IMG/VR virus record: IMGVR_UViG_3300042691_018055
Location: 1-27,366 of that record
Length of the DNA: 27,366 nt
Strand: one strand, 5' to 3'
Source: a virus
Below the pieces are notes generated by a model. That model worked only from the letters and a program-made list of their open reading frames with translations, was not told the DNA's origin and did no database searches. Each line of letters starts with the position of its first letter. Position 1 is the stretch's first letter. Both the position numbers and the translations under genes were made by a program. This document shows positions 1-8,389 of the stretch, in pieces.

Positions 1-277
1 TTACTTGATTTGTGGTATATGTCTGTAAATACGGATTTCCAGCCAAATAAACTGAGCCATCATAAGCATATCCAAAGACTCTTGAATCATTCCATGTTGT
101 TGTTGGGCCTATCAAAATGCCAATGCTTGTAAGAGAAATCCATCCAGACAAATAACTGACTTTGTTTGCAGGAACTTGATACAAGCTGATTTGACCAGAT
201 CCAGGAATAGATGTTCCACCAAATGCGTTTGTTAATAATGTTTCAGAATAAACTGAGCCTTTTGAATATGTTGCCAT
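1..277 (-). CDS. Truncated virion/tail-tip protein, C-terminus missing
   Basis: The frame opens with ATG at 275-277 and stays open to the window edge (92 codons), so the gene is cut off on its C-terminal side. A good ribosome binding site (AGGTGA) lies 6 bases before the ATG and overlaps the stop of the preceding gene, which shows it is the next gene of the same operon. The product begins MATYSKGSVYSETLLTN and is rich in Gly, Ser, Thr, Ile and Tyr with alternating hydrophobic residues, as in beta-rich virion proteins. It contains no motif I recognise. Its position after the large tail fibre suggests a tail-tip or fibre-associated role, which is inference only. Confidence 0.7.
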   Translation of the reverse strand, partial: MATYSKGSVYSETLLTNAFGGTSIPGSGQISLYQVPANKVSYLSGWISLTSIGILIGPTTTWNDSRVFGYAYDGSVYLAGNPYLQTYTTNQV

Positions 278-281
278 GTTA

Positions 282-734
282 TCACCTCAATAAAACTGCT
301 ATGTCTTGGACCATTTGTTTAATTGCTAATTTTAATTCACTTAAATCCTGACAAGCATCCACTTGAGCTGGAAAATCTTGCAATCTCAAGCCAGCTTGTA
401 GTTGAGCGTTTTTGATTGCTTGGATTTGTGCTTGTTCGGCTTCAATTTGTGCTGTGATGTCCTCGATTTCGATGGTGTATTCGGCAGGGAAGAAGTATTC
501 AGTCCATCCATTTCCAAGGCCATCATTAACAACTCTTGTATCTGTGGCCTTTGCCTTTTCCTCTTCAGTTAATGGGGATAACAAAGTGTCTGCAATCCAT
601 CGGTCGGGAAGGCCCCAGAGGTTATTTACTATGCAATCAGCAATCCATTGATTAAATAAATCTTCGCTTTGAAATTGTCCAGAATCAGCTTTTGCGTGTT
701 CTTTTTGTTGCTTGAAAACTTTAATTTGTTTCAT
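282..734 (-). CDS. Hypothetical tail-fibre-associated protein (150 aa)
   Basis: The start ATG overlaps the fibre stop codon (TAATG), so translation is probably coupled to the fibre. The product has an N-terminal part rich in Lys, Gln and Trp, a central segment around WTEYFFPAEYTIEIEDIT, and a C-terminal half (about residues 90-150) with strong helical and coiled-coil character, rich in Gln, Ala, Glu and Ile. Small proteins with this layout often follow tail fibre genes and act as fibre chaperones or small tail-tip components. I do not recognise a named family, so the role is inferred from position. The plus-strand frame inside this gene is a shadow. Confidence 0.75.
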   Translation of the reverse strand: MKQIKVFKQQKEHAKADSGQFQSEDLFNQWIADCIVNNLWGLPDRWIADTLLSPLTEEEKAKATDTRVVNDGLGNGWTEYFFPAEYTIEIEDITAQIEAEQAQIQAIKNAQLQAGLRLQDFPAQVDACQDLSELKLAIKQMVQDIAVLLR

Positions 735-3700
735 TACATACCTACTCTAAAAATAGAAATTGAATTTCTTGTGGCATCTGCCGCAAAGTTTACTGTCGGC
801 GATGAGTCAGTTATTACTCCAAGAGTTTGTCCTGCCAAAAGGTAAACTGTGGTTGATGCATTTAGCATTTTAAATCCAGTATATGGTGCCTCGCTTATAT
901 GCTCCGCACCCCATATAGTGATTCCATTTGCTGAAAAATAAAGTCTTGCATTTCCACCTGCAACGTATGCGACATTTGCAGCCTGAACAGACGCTTCAAT
1001 GTGGTAAAAACCAGAAATTGGAGCCGTAAAATATCCTGTGCTTGTATTGTATGCGCCATGAGTATCTTGTAATTTAGTTCCAAAAATTCTTACGCCACCA
1101 CCGTTGAAAGCTGTGGCATCTGCCTTTGTATATCTTGCGACCACAGTCTCACTTGCCGCGATTTGGTTCGGACCGGAGATGCGCTCGATTAAAATGAAAT
1201 TTCTATTTCCATCCGATGGAACAGTTGGTGAAGTTCCCTCTGCGGCAGCCTGAATTTCAATTGTATCTCCAGCCTTACAATCTAAAATGTCAGTGATTGC
1301 AATCGTTCTTGATTGAGCCTCAGTGCTTTGATCTCTTAATAAAACGGCTTGACCATTTGATCCATTATATCTAACCCAAATTTGAACAACATTACTTGCC
1401 ACAGTTGCAGTTCTTGCAACTAAAAGACTTGCATGGACTTTATATTTTCCTGCGACTTTTACAGTATAAGTGCCAGATGAATAAGCATTTAAGTCATCAA
1501 AGACAACAGTTGAATAAGTAACTTTTGATGCTGATGTTGAAAGAGTTGCTGTTGCATTTTGAGCTTTGAATGAAACAACCCTAGTGCTTGTCTGATCGCT
1601 AGTCTGGACGGAAGAAGACCAGCCAGTCACTGGAAAAAAACCATGATAATGAACTGCAAATCCAGCCGTAATGCTAGATAAAGTATAGTAAGAACCAGTT
1701 CCGCCTTGCTGCACTTGCATTAAATTTGACGATAAGTATATGTTTTGAACATCGCTATAATTTCCTCCTAAGTTAGACATTGCCCAACCATTTGAAGATC
1801 CTATACTTCCGTCAGACGCTATTTTGTTTGTATCAATAGAAACGCCGGATGGAATTGATATTGCTAAATTTCCAGCCGTTCCCGTTGCCACACCACCAGT
1901 TCCATTTCTAAAATGAGCATAAACCTCAATGCTGTCTCCAACTCTTCGCCATCTTCCATTTGGCGCAAAATAACCCGCGCCTGTATTCAAAGTTACTGGA
2001 TTTGCACCTAGGTTTGTTGTTAAAGTCGGAGTATAACTAACCCAATCCGTAACAGGCGTTCCAAACGCATACTCAGTAGGAGTCACTTGCACGTTGTCGA
2101 ATTTAACAGTGTAAGCTGATGCGCTAGTGGTAGAGCAATGAACAATCAAACGATAACTTGCGCCAGTTGCAGAAGTCTGGAAAGTAGATTGAAACGTATC
2201 TGCAATCGTTGAGCTGTTAGACAACAGTCTGAAAGCAGATGGCTGAATTAAGGTAGAGTTAGTAACATCATAAAGCCATACCGTTAAGTCTGAATCAGTT
2301 GAGCTAGTTCCAGCCGCAAATGTTCCAGATCCTACAATATAATCAAATTTAATGTTCATTACTCGAGCACGATAAGCGGGATCAAGAGTAAAATCGAAGC
2401 TCACACCTTGGCCCTGTCTATTTGCCGCATCTTTAGTAAATAAAAATGAACCAGATCCAGCAAGAGGACTAGACGTTGATTGCGTCCATGTTACGCTAGG
2501 AGAGCCGCCAGTTCCATCAACAGGAGCGGCACCCGCAGCATCGGCGTAGGTAGCCCATCCAGTAGTATCAATTTCAGCAATTGAATTTGTTATAAAATTA
2601 ACTCCTCCATTTGTAGGAGTTGTCCACTTAAGTCCAGTTGTCTGAGAAGAATCAGCACTCAAAACTTGACCATTAGTTCCAACGGGGAGTCTAGCATTAA
2701 CCGTAGAATAAGTGTAAAGATCACCCTTTGTTGTCAAAGGAGATGCTGTTCCTCCCAACAAATCTGTTAGTGTAATTTTCTTTTTATTAAATGAATCAGC
2801 AGAATCTTCTATCAAAACTACGTCAGCATTTACGGGAGTGCCTTTACTTGTAAATGAATTATAATCACCAGCTCCACGTTTTAAATAAGCATTATCTCCT
2901 TCGGTGCTTGTCAAATACTGTGGATGAGGATCAGATGCCAACTCGTGAGCAGAAACAGCACTTGCCGCAGTTCCTGAAGGATCAGCACCAACCTGAGCGG
3001 CAGTAGTTGCGTGAGGATTTGAAGTATTTGCAATGTGTGATGTTAAGCTTGATCCATCAACAGATACGTCACGGCCATCAACAAGGCCATCTTTGATTAA
3101 AACTCCATCAATACTAACGCCATTATTTAGAGTGAATTCATTTATTGAGTCAGAATTTAATCCTGACGAAAATGATTTAACTCCTGTCATTGTTTGAGTC
3201 GTAGAGGCTGTTATTATTTCAGATTCTGATGATAACTGACCAGCCTTCCACTTTGAGGCCAAAGCTGAATCATAAATTAAAGATCCATTTCCAGATGGTC
3301 TATCAACTGTTAATCCTGCACCATTTGCAGTAATATCAGTCCCTGACTGATTTAACATAACGTTGGCATCTTTTACATTCAGATTTGTTGTATTAATGTA
3401 AGTGGTTGTGCCTTGAACCTCAAAATCACCTTGAACAGTAACATTAGCAGAAAATGTTTTATTTCCACCAATTGTCATCGTATTAGTTTCTAAATTATCA
3501 AGTCTATTTTCATGGTCATTGATTTCAACTTGTTGGCTTGTATTTACAATCTCAATTGCATCAATATCATTTGAGTTTGTTTTTACTTGAGTATCTAATT
3601 TTCCGATTGCTACTTTTCTAGAATCACCATTGGCAATATAATTTGTTGATGAGTAAGTCTTATTTGTAGTGTCTGTCTCTGATAATGTGCCATCAGCATC

Positions 3701-3856
3701 AGCAATTTTATTGATATATTTTTGAGCATCATCTATCGAAGCAGATCCTGCATTGTCTAATCCAAGCTTTCCAACCGTATCGGTGTCATTTGTTCGAGAC
3801 ATAAATGCTGCATTGGTTGTGTCAGCATCTACAGGTTGTCCATTAAATACGCTCAT
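734..3856 (-). CDS. Large tail fibre / receptor-binding protein with C1q-like C-terminal domains
   Basis: This 1040-residue protein starts MSVFNGQPVDADTTNAAF, a common opening of fibre proteins of this type. A segment near residues 130-230 (VTVQGDFEVQGTTTYINT, then LNVKDANVMLN and TQTMTGVKSF) is typical of phage structural fibres. NPHATTAAQVGA near residue 280 and DPHPQYL near 308 are tail-fibre repeat motifs. Residues about 415-592 form a beta-rich, carbohydrate-binding-module-like domain ending KFDNVQVTP. Two related C-terminal domains (about 759-892 and 905-1040) carry the pattern of C1q/TNF-like jelly rolls, such as GTYTVKVAGKYKVHASL and GYFTAPISGFYHIEASV. It probably trimerises and binds the host surface. 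The family type is well supported; the receptor is unknown. Confidence 0.88.
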   Translation of the reverse strand: MSVFNGQPVDADTTNAAFMSRTNDTDTVGKLGLDNAGSASIDDAQKYINKIADADGTLSETDTTNKTYSSTNYIANGDSRKVAIGKLDTQVKTNSNDIDAIEIVNTSQQVEINDHENRLDNLETNTMTIGGNKTFSANVTVQGDFEVQGTTTYINTTNLNVKDANVMLNQSGTDITANGAGLTVDRPSGNGSLIYDSALASKWKAGQLSSESEIITASTTQTMTGVKSFSSGLNSDSINEFTLNNGVSIDGVLIKDGLVDGRDVSVDGSSLTSHIANTSNPHATTAAQVGADPSGTAASAVSAHELASDPHPQYLTSTEGDNAYLKRGAGDYNSFTSKGTPVNADVVLIEDSADSFNKKKITLTDLLGGTASPLTTKGDLYTYSTVNARLPVGTNGQVLSADSSQTTGLKWTTPTNGGVNFITNSIAEIDTTGWATYADAAGAAPVDGTGGSPSVTWTQSTSSPLAGSGSFLFTKDAANRQGQGVSFDFTLDPAYRARVMNIKFDYIVGSGTFAAGTSSTDSDLTVWLYDVTNSTLIQPSAFRLLSNSSTIADTFQSTFQTSATGASYRLIVHCSTTSASAYTVKFDNVQVTPTEYAFGTPVTDWVSYTPTLTTNLGANPVTLNTGAGYFAPNGRWRRVGDSIEVYAHFRNGTGGVATGTAGNLAISIPSGVSIDTNKIASDGSIGSSNGWAMSNLGGNYSDVQNIYLSSNLMQVQQGGTGSYYTLSSITAGFAVHYHGFFPVTGWSSSVQTSDQTSTRVVSFKAQNATATLSTSASKVTYSTVVFDDLNAYSSGTYTVKVAGKYKVHASLLVARTATVASNVVQIWVRYNGSNGQAVLLRDQSTEAQSRTIAITDILDCKAGDTIEIQAAAEGTSPTVPSDGNRNFILIERISGPNQIAASETVVARYTKADATAFNGGGVRIFGTKLQDTHGAYNTSTGYFTAPISGFYHIEASVQAANVAYVAGGNARLYFSANGITIWGAEHISEAPYTGFKMLNASTTVYLLAGQTLGVITDSSPTVNFAADATRNSISIFRVGM

Positions 3857-3865
3857 CGTAATCCC

Positions 3866-4639
3866 CTATTCAATCAATCGAAAGACCAATCGGCCTGTTG
3901 TGTAATACTCATCAAATCCAGCTTTTTCTTGAAGCTCATATCCTAAACCATTTCTATTTGATGGTGTTGATTCTAAAATCATCACTTGGAAAGAGCTTGG
4001 ATCTTCCCTATCTGGCATGAATTCAATCTTATTTTTTTGAGTTATGTCTTGCAAGAAACTTTGAGCATCATCAACAGCAGTTTGAGAGTTTTCTATCCAA
4101 GAATCATTTGGAAGTTTTTCGTTGGTGATATAATCAATAGTGCATTTCATAAACTTTTTAATTCCGTACCTGATAACTTCAACAGCTCCAGATGCAGTCT
4201 CATTGATAGATGCATCAACAGCTTCCTGAGAGTTGTCAGTTGAAACGTAATCAAGCAAGAAAAATTGTGGAATATATTCTTTCCCACAAGTATTTTGAGC
4301 TGTATATGAATTTGAACCGCTTAAATCAACTAGATCAAAGCCCATATCAGCATAGATTTGAGATCCTGCAAATGGTCCTGATGCTATAAGTAATGAAAAG
4401 GTGCCACTACAAGAGATCGTTAATTTTCTATTTATTCTACTAAAAGAAGCTGAGTAATTTTGTATCCCTGCCTCATTTAACGCCCTTGATATTTCATTTG
4501 CAAAGCCTTGTGCTGAATAGGTAGCTACCTTTAATGTGGCTGTTTTAACAGGTCCAGATGCCTCTTGAAATGCAATAAAGTTTGATCCTGTGTTTATCTT
4601 AAATCCATAAAAGAATTTTGCCCGAGTTTTTAAAGCCAT
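3866..4639 (-). CDS. Distal-tail / tail-tip structural protein (Dit-position)
   Basis: This 257-residue protein lies immediately after the tape measure gene, and its ATG overlaps the tape-measure stop (TAATG). In siphoviruses this slot normally encodes the distal tail or hub protein. Residues about 13-115 have the beta-rich pattern of a domain found in several phage tail proteins: FIAFQEASGPVKTATLKVATY, an alpha-helical ANEISRALNEAG stretch, then LTISCSGTFSLLIASG and an aromatic/Gly end. The C-terminal half is mixed alpha/beta with no motif I can name. The tail-tip assignment rests on gene order and the N-terminal pattern; I cannot show that it is a true Dit homologue. Confidence 0.65.
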   Translation of the reverse strand: MALKTRAKFFYGFKINTGSNFIAFQEASGPVKTATLKVATYSAQGFANEISRALNEAGIQNYSASFSRINRKLTISCSGTFSLLIASGPFAGSQIYADMGFDLVDLSGSNSYTAQNTCGKEYIPQFFLLDYVSTDNSQEAVDASINETASGAVEVIRYGIKKFMKCTIDYITNEKLPNDSWIENSQTAVDDAQSFLQDITQKNKIEFMPDREDPSSFQVMILESTPSNRNGLGYELQEKAGFDEYYTTGRLVFRLIE

Positions 4640-6432
4640 TATGCAGTCACTCCCCGTCTAATTTGTACTCCCTTTTTATCATAGACCTCATTGATAAGAG
4701 AAATTATGCGACTTCCTGTCTCGTCCGAATCTAGTATATCTCCCTGTACGTTAACCACGACTTGAGTCTGTGCTTCCCTAAGTGTTTCAGAGGTTGGAGT
4801 CAATTCTGTTGCCGGAGTTTCAGCAATGGGAGTAGTTACACCAGGAACAGCACCAGCCCCACCAGCTGGAGCGGATGCGCCACCACCAGCTCCAACAGAA
4901 GCCTTTAGAGCAGATCCAAATATCACAAGCCCAAATCCAGCCGCAGCAGCCAAGGCACCAGATCCAGGGATTAAAGAATTAATTGAAGCAATAAACTTTT
5001 CGATTGCCAAACCTTGTAAGATCAACGCGTTACCGACAGTTATTAAAATATCACCAACGATTCCAACAATTCCTTTTCCGAAAGCATCAAATAGATTTTG
5101 ACCAGATTGTAATGCCTTTCCTATTTCTTGAGCTGTTGAGGAAAGACCACTCGCCACAACGCTCTTGATTTGATCAATGCTGATTTTAATTCCTTGAGCG
5201 GCTTGTTTAAAGTTATTTGTAGAATTATTTTTGAAATCTTGAGTGATTGCTTTGGCGTCTTCCATTTTTGTTCGAAGATCCTCTAAGAACAAAGCAGTTG
5301 ATCCAGCAAAGTTAACATTTAAAGCATTATCAGCAGCATTAGAAAGAGCATCAAAATTAGCAGAAACCTTTGCGGTTAGATCTTCAGACTCAGATGTAAG
5401 GGCCTCTTTTAAACCAGTAAAGGCACTTATATCTGGAAGAAATGAAGCAAGCTTGTTAAGTCCTGCAAAGATAGCGGCAAAAAGTCCATTCCATGTGGTT
5501 AAAACTGCCAAAGCACCAGTTTTTAAAAAATTAAACACAAGCTCAAGTGGAGCAATCAAAAACTTATTAACTCCCTCGGCAAATTTAACGAGTAAAATTA
5601 AAAGCTCACCAAAGACTGATCTTGCATCACCCGCACTTGCTCTTACGTCTGAAAGTCCTTTTGAGGCTTGAGCAAAGCCATCTGCGATCCCTTTAATTAA
5701 TGCAACGAAAGTCTTATCTTGAGTGATAAAAGATCCAACCTCTTCTTGAAGATCTCCAAATGAGTTTTTTAATTGAGCAACAGCACCAGAGAAAGTATTT
5801 ATTTGAGACTGAGCGGCTCCACCAAATCTAGCAATAATAGTATCTAATGCAGCACCAGCTTTTAATTGTTCTGCAGTTAATCCCTGCAATGCTGGAACAG
5901 AACGCCCAATTAGGCCAAGATTTCCACTTAATGTCTTTCCTAAAAGATCAACGGATGATGATAAATCCTTACCAGTTGCAGCACTTAATTGAATTGCAGC
6001 CTCGGTTAGTTTCTTTGCTTCCTCATTTGTTTTAGCAAAATTGCTAGACAATGCCACAAGCGAAAGAACCGCATCATCCTCAATTACTGTCGTGCGTTGT
6101 ATTTCATTTGCAAAATCTTGGAACTGTTTTGATGCTTCTTGAGAAAATCGTCCTGCACTTGCCAGAGCTTGATTAAGTCTTTGAACAGCAGCCTCTTGTT
6201 GAGCTGCAGCCTCAATGCTTGCCTTTGAAAATAGAGCCGCACCTATGGCAGTCCCAACAGCACCAGCTCTTGCCACAAGGCTTGTAAAGCCTGAAGAAAG
6301 GCCACTTGATAACGAATCACCAATGCTAGTGCCAGTCTTTTTTGCTTCATCACGAATCTTAACAAATCCCTTTTGAACGGATCCATCATCAAGCACAATT
6401 TCAACTAAAATTTTGCCGTCTGTTTCAGCCAT
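4639..6432 (-). CDS. Tail tape measure protein
   Basis: At 597 residues, this protein has the hallmarks of a siphovirus tape measure. The N-terminal half is Ala/Gln/Ser-rich and helical (for example IEAAAQQEAAVQRLNQALAS and the GKTLSGNLGLIGRSVPALQG region near 170-190). Hydrophobic segments lie at roughly 277-330 and 450-511, and an Ala/Gly/Pro linker precedes the C-terminal tail VVVNVQGDILDSDETGSR, a sequence commonly seen at the end of such proteins. Tape measures set tail length at about 1.5 angstrom per residue, which predicts a short tail of about 90 nm; this is inference. It follows the G/GT chaperone genes that coat it during assembly. Confidence 0.93.
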   Translation of the reverse strand: MAETDGKILVEIVLDDGSVQKGFVKIRDEAKKTGTSIGDSLSSGLSSGFTSLVARAGAVGTAIGAALFSKASIEAAAQQEAAVQRLNQALASAGRFSQEASKQFQDFANEIQRTTVIEDDAVLSLVALSSNFAKTNEEAKKLTEAAIQLSAATGKDLSSSVDLLGKTLSGNLGLIGRSVPALQGLTAEQLKAGAALDTIIARFGGAAQSQINTFSGAVAQLKNSFGDLQEEVGSFITQDKTFVALIKGIADGFAQASKGLSDVRASAGDARSVFGELLILLVKFAEGVNKFLIAPLELVFNFLKTGALAVLTTWNGLFAAIFAGLNKLASFLPDISAFTGLKEALTSESEDLTAKVSANFDALSNAADNALNVNFAGSTALFLEDLRTKMEDAKAITQDFKNNSTNNFKQAAQGIKISIDQIKSVVASGLSSTAQEIGKALQSGQNLFDAFGKGIVGIVGDILITVGNALILQGLAIEKFIASINSLIPGSGALAAAAGFGLVIFGSALKASVGAGGGASAPAGGAGAVPGVTTPIAETPATELTPTSETLREAQTQVVVNVQGDILDSDETGSRIISLINEVYDKKGVQIRRGVTA

Positions 6433-6436
6433 TCAA

Positions 6437-6984
6437 TCACCTCTTAGATAAGATTCTAGCCAAGTCCTCATTACTGATTTTCTTGGCTTCTTTTTTACCT
6501 GTCGATATTGAGTTAAATGCTGTCTTTGATAAGTGACTGTGAAGTTTAGATCGTGCAGTCTCTTTCATATTAGACCAGTCCTGCACTTTGAAATCGCTCA
6601 ACATCTCTTGAGCTTCAATGATTGGGATGGCCTGACAGAATAACTCGAACACATTTACATCAAGGTCAAGGATCACATCGGGAGGCCACCCATAGAAACG
6701 TGCTACCTTAGCAATCCTTAACCAATTATTATCTATTTTTTTTTAGGTGAAAACACAAACTTCGTAAGTTCAAAAAATTCATCTGCATCTAGATCGCGCA
6801 GAGCCTTACTAGGTAGACCAAGAGCTGAGAAAAAATCTAAATAGATATTTAAAACATTCTCAGGAGCTGCACTTTTAATCTTCTCGTTCAGCTCTTCTTG
6901 TTGGCCTATCGATGGGGAGCCAATCTCCCAGCTCTCCCCTTCGATTGTGATTTTCAACTTCTTTTTCTTTGCTACAAATTCCAA
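6437..6984 (-). CDS. Tail assembly chaperone GT, made by -1 ribosomal frameshifting
   Basis: The downstream frame (low-coordinate codon positions 6437, 6440 and so on) stays open upstream without a stop through the run of nine A residues at 6736-6744, where the shorter G frame ends. A -1 shift there would join residues 1-83 of G to a tail of 99 residues (IDNNWLRIAKVARFYGWPPD, then VILDLDV onward), giving 182 residues in all. The only start in the tail itself is a GTG at 6676 with no convincing ribosome binding site, and the 20 residues before it are protein-like (VARFYGWPPD). This is the lambda G/GT arrangement, placed as expected between tail tube and tape measure. GT recruits tail tube protein to the tape measure in lambda. 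Confidence 0.82.
6733..6984 (-). CDS. Tail assembly chaperone G (zero-frame product)
   Basis: This is an 83-residue protein between tail tube and tape measure. It starts at TTG (6982-6984); the sequence AGGAG lies 7 bases upstream, and no ATG is available in frame, so TTG is the best start. The N-terminus (VAKKKKLKITIEGESWEIG) and the helical middle (QQEELNEKIKSAA, LNIYLDFFSALGLP) suit a tail chaperone. It ends with three AAA lysine codons and TAG, which are exactly the slippery stretch used to make GT. In lambda and relatives the G protein is made in excess over GT and both coat the tape measure before tube assembly. Confidence 0.82.
   Translation of the reverse strand: MEFVAKKKKLKITIEGESWEIGSPSIGQQEELNEKIKSAAPENVLNIYLDFFSALGLPSKALRDLDADEFFELTKFVFSPKKK
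6736..6742 (-). other. Slippery heptamer A AAA AAA for programmed -1 frameshifting
   Basis: On the minus strand the G gene ends CCT AAA AAA AAA TAG. The A9 run (6736-6744) contains the canonical A-AAA-AAA slip site in the right phase, directly before the zero-frame stop. After a -1 shift the next codon is ATA (6734-6736), which opens the GT tail. I did not identify a convincing downstream pseudoknot or stem. Confidence 0.75.
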
Positions 6985-7014
6985 AATCCCACTCCTAGTC
7001 AGATTTTAATTTAA

Positions 7015-7944
7015 TTAAACGCTTGGAACTTTAGATGCGTCACCATAAGTGAACATATTAAGTCCAGAAAACTTAGTTTTATCCAAGTAACCAATTACTT
7101 CGATTGGCAATACAAATTCATTTTCAGCAGAAAAAGTCAATTCGCCAAGCTTTAACTTTGCCTTATGTAGTGTGAAATCTTGAGAAGCATCATCACTTTC
7201 AGCATAATCAGGCTCCCGAAGGATCAATTGAGTTGCAACGTCTTCGGTAGATTTGAAAAGATTGCCTGAACCGTAACCAGTGATAATTGCGCTCGCAGCA
7301 TCATCAGTTACAAAAGTTCCACCGTAAAAATTAAGAGCTTTTCTGATGTCATCAGCCGCAGTTGATTTCAATTCAAAAGACATAGAAACTCTAACGCCTC
7401 TTCGAATTTCACCAAGAACATAATCACCAGTTTGAGGAGATGTGATCTCGATTGTTTGTTCTTCGATAGTCGCTGTGATGTCGCCATTTGTCGCGCCAAG
7501 ATCTTCTTGAACTCGTCCGTATTGAACAAGAGTAAATTTAAACTTTGTTTGCTTCAAAGGATCAAGAGCATCTCTCACTTCGTAAGCATAACCAGCAACA
7601 TCCATATCGGCATCAACATGAGCACCTGAAGCTGTCGCAGTTCCAATCCAAGTTTTTCCATTTAAAGATCCTGCGATTGCAGTTGCAATTGTGGATGCTG
7701 AAGCATTATTCACATAAACAACATTTGTCAAAGTTGCATTTGGAACAGTTGGAGCAGATGCTACACCATTGTCCATCCAAAAAACGTGCTTTGCTTGAGT
7801 AACAGGCTCATGCAAGACAAAGTATTTACCAGCTAAAGAGCCAGCAACGTCAGCCTTTGCACTGATACAGAAGCTTTGTTTTGTAGTTTTTCCGAGTAAG
7901 ATATTTCTCACTCCTAAATTGTATGAAGATACGTTGCAAGCCAT
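7015..7944 (-). CDS. Major tail tube protein
   Basis: This 309-residue protein has a strong ribosome binding site (GGGAGGACTATA before ATG) and lies between the tail terminator and the G/GT chaperones, the usual place of the tail tube gene. Residues about 39-96 form an inserted module (KYFVLHEPVTQAKHVFWMDN, then TIATAIAGSLNG) that recurs in phage tail proteins. Residues about 97-309 are beta-rich, with ITATIEEQTIEITSPQTGDY, VLGEIRRGVRVSMSFELKS and KLKLGELTFSAENEF, consistent with the tube fold. I assign major tail protein from gene order and composition; the inserted module may be displayed on the tail exterior. Confidence 0.82.
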   Translation of the reverse strand: MACNVSSYNLGVRNILLGKTTKQSFCISAKADVAGSLAGKYFVLHEPVTQAKHVFWMDNGVASAPTVPNATLTNVVYVNNASASTIATAIAGSLNGKTWIGTATASGAHVDADMDVAGYAYEVRDALDPLKQTKFKFTLVQYGRVQEDLGATNGDITATIEEQTIEITSPQTGDYVLGEIRRGVRVSMSFELKSTAADDIRKALNFYGGTFVTDDAASAIITGYGSGNLFKSTEDVATQLILREPDYAESDDASQDFTLHKAKLKLGELTFSAENEFVLPIEVIGYLDKTKFSGLNMFTYGDASKVPSV

Positions 7945-7966
7945 TATAGTCCTCCCTAAATCATTA

Positions 7967-8389
7967 TTATTCTATGCACAAAAACATTCTCACATCAAAT
8001 CTAATTATTGCAACCACAACATTGTCATTGATGTCATCACTTAAAGGCTCAAGACTTAAGTCTGTGAAATAGACTCCCTTAAAATCTCCACCTTGAGCAA
8101 CGTGTGAAACGCAAGCCTTTACGGCCTCAGAAGCTTTAGCTAGAGCTTCTTTTTCAGCATTTCTTGGGTCTCTGAATCCCTTATAAAAGATCCTAACTTC
8201 GTGGGAAATAATAGTTTCTAAAGCCTGATTTGTCATGTTATCGCCTGTGATATTAACCACAGATTGAATAAATGACTTATCAATTAAAGAACTTGGAATG
8301 TTTTCTTCATCAAATGGAACCACCCACTCGGAGCATCCAACAGATTCAAGCTTTTGAGAAAAGTAAGAAAAGACATTTTCCCAACTCAT
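7967..8389 (-). CDS. Tail terminator / tail completion protein
   Basis: The 140-residue product has the two-part layout of the lambda gpU-like tail terminators: an N-terminal helix (WENVFSYFSQKLESV), a strand around ISHEVRIFYKGFRDPRN, a long helix (EKEALAKASEAVKACVSHVA), and a C-terminal beta-strand (VVVAIIRFDVRMFLCIE). It is ATGA-coupled to the connector gene and precedes the tail tube gene. In this class the protein caps the finished tail tube and joins it to the head. The identification is structural in style and not a motif match. Confidence 0.65.
   Translation of the reverse strand: MSWENVFSYFSQKLESVGCSEWVVPFDEENIPSSLIDKSFIQSVVNITGDNMTNQALETIISHEVRIFYKGFRDPRNAEKEALAKASEAVKACVSHVAQGGDFKGVYFTDLSLEPLSDDINDNVVVAIIRFDVRMFLCIE

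Noticed and set aside
5243-5671. Plus-strand open frame of 142 codons inside the tape measure gene
   Set aside because: It is a mirror frame of a clear, Ala/Ser-rich minus-strand gene with no ribosome binding site or context. The other plus-strand frames within virion genes are rejected for the same reason.
6437-6676. Independent 79-residue gene starting at GTG 6676
   Set aside because: The frame is open and protein-like upstream through the slip site, and no ribosome binding site precedes the GTG, so the frameshift product is preferred.
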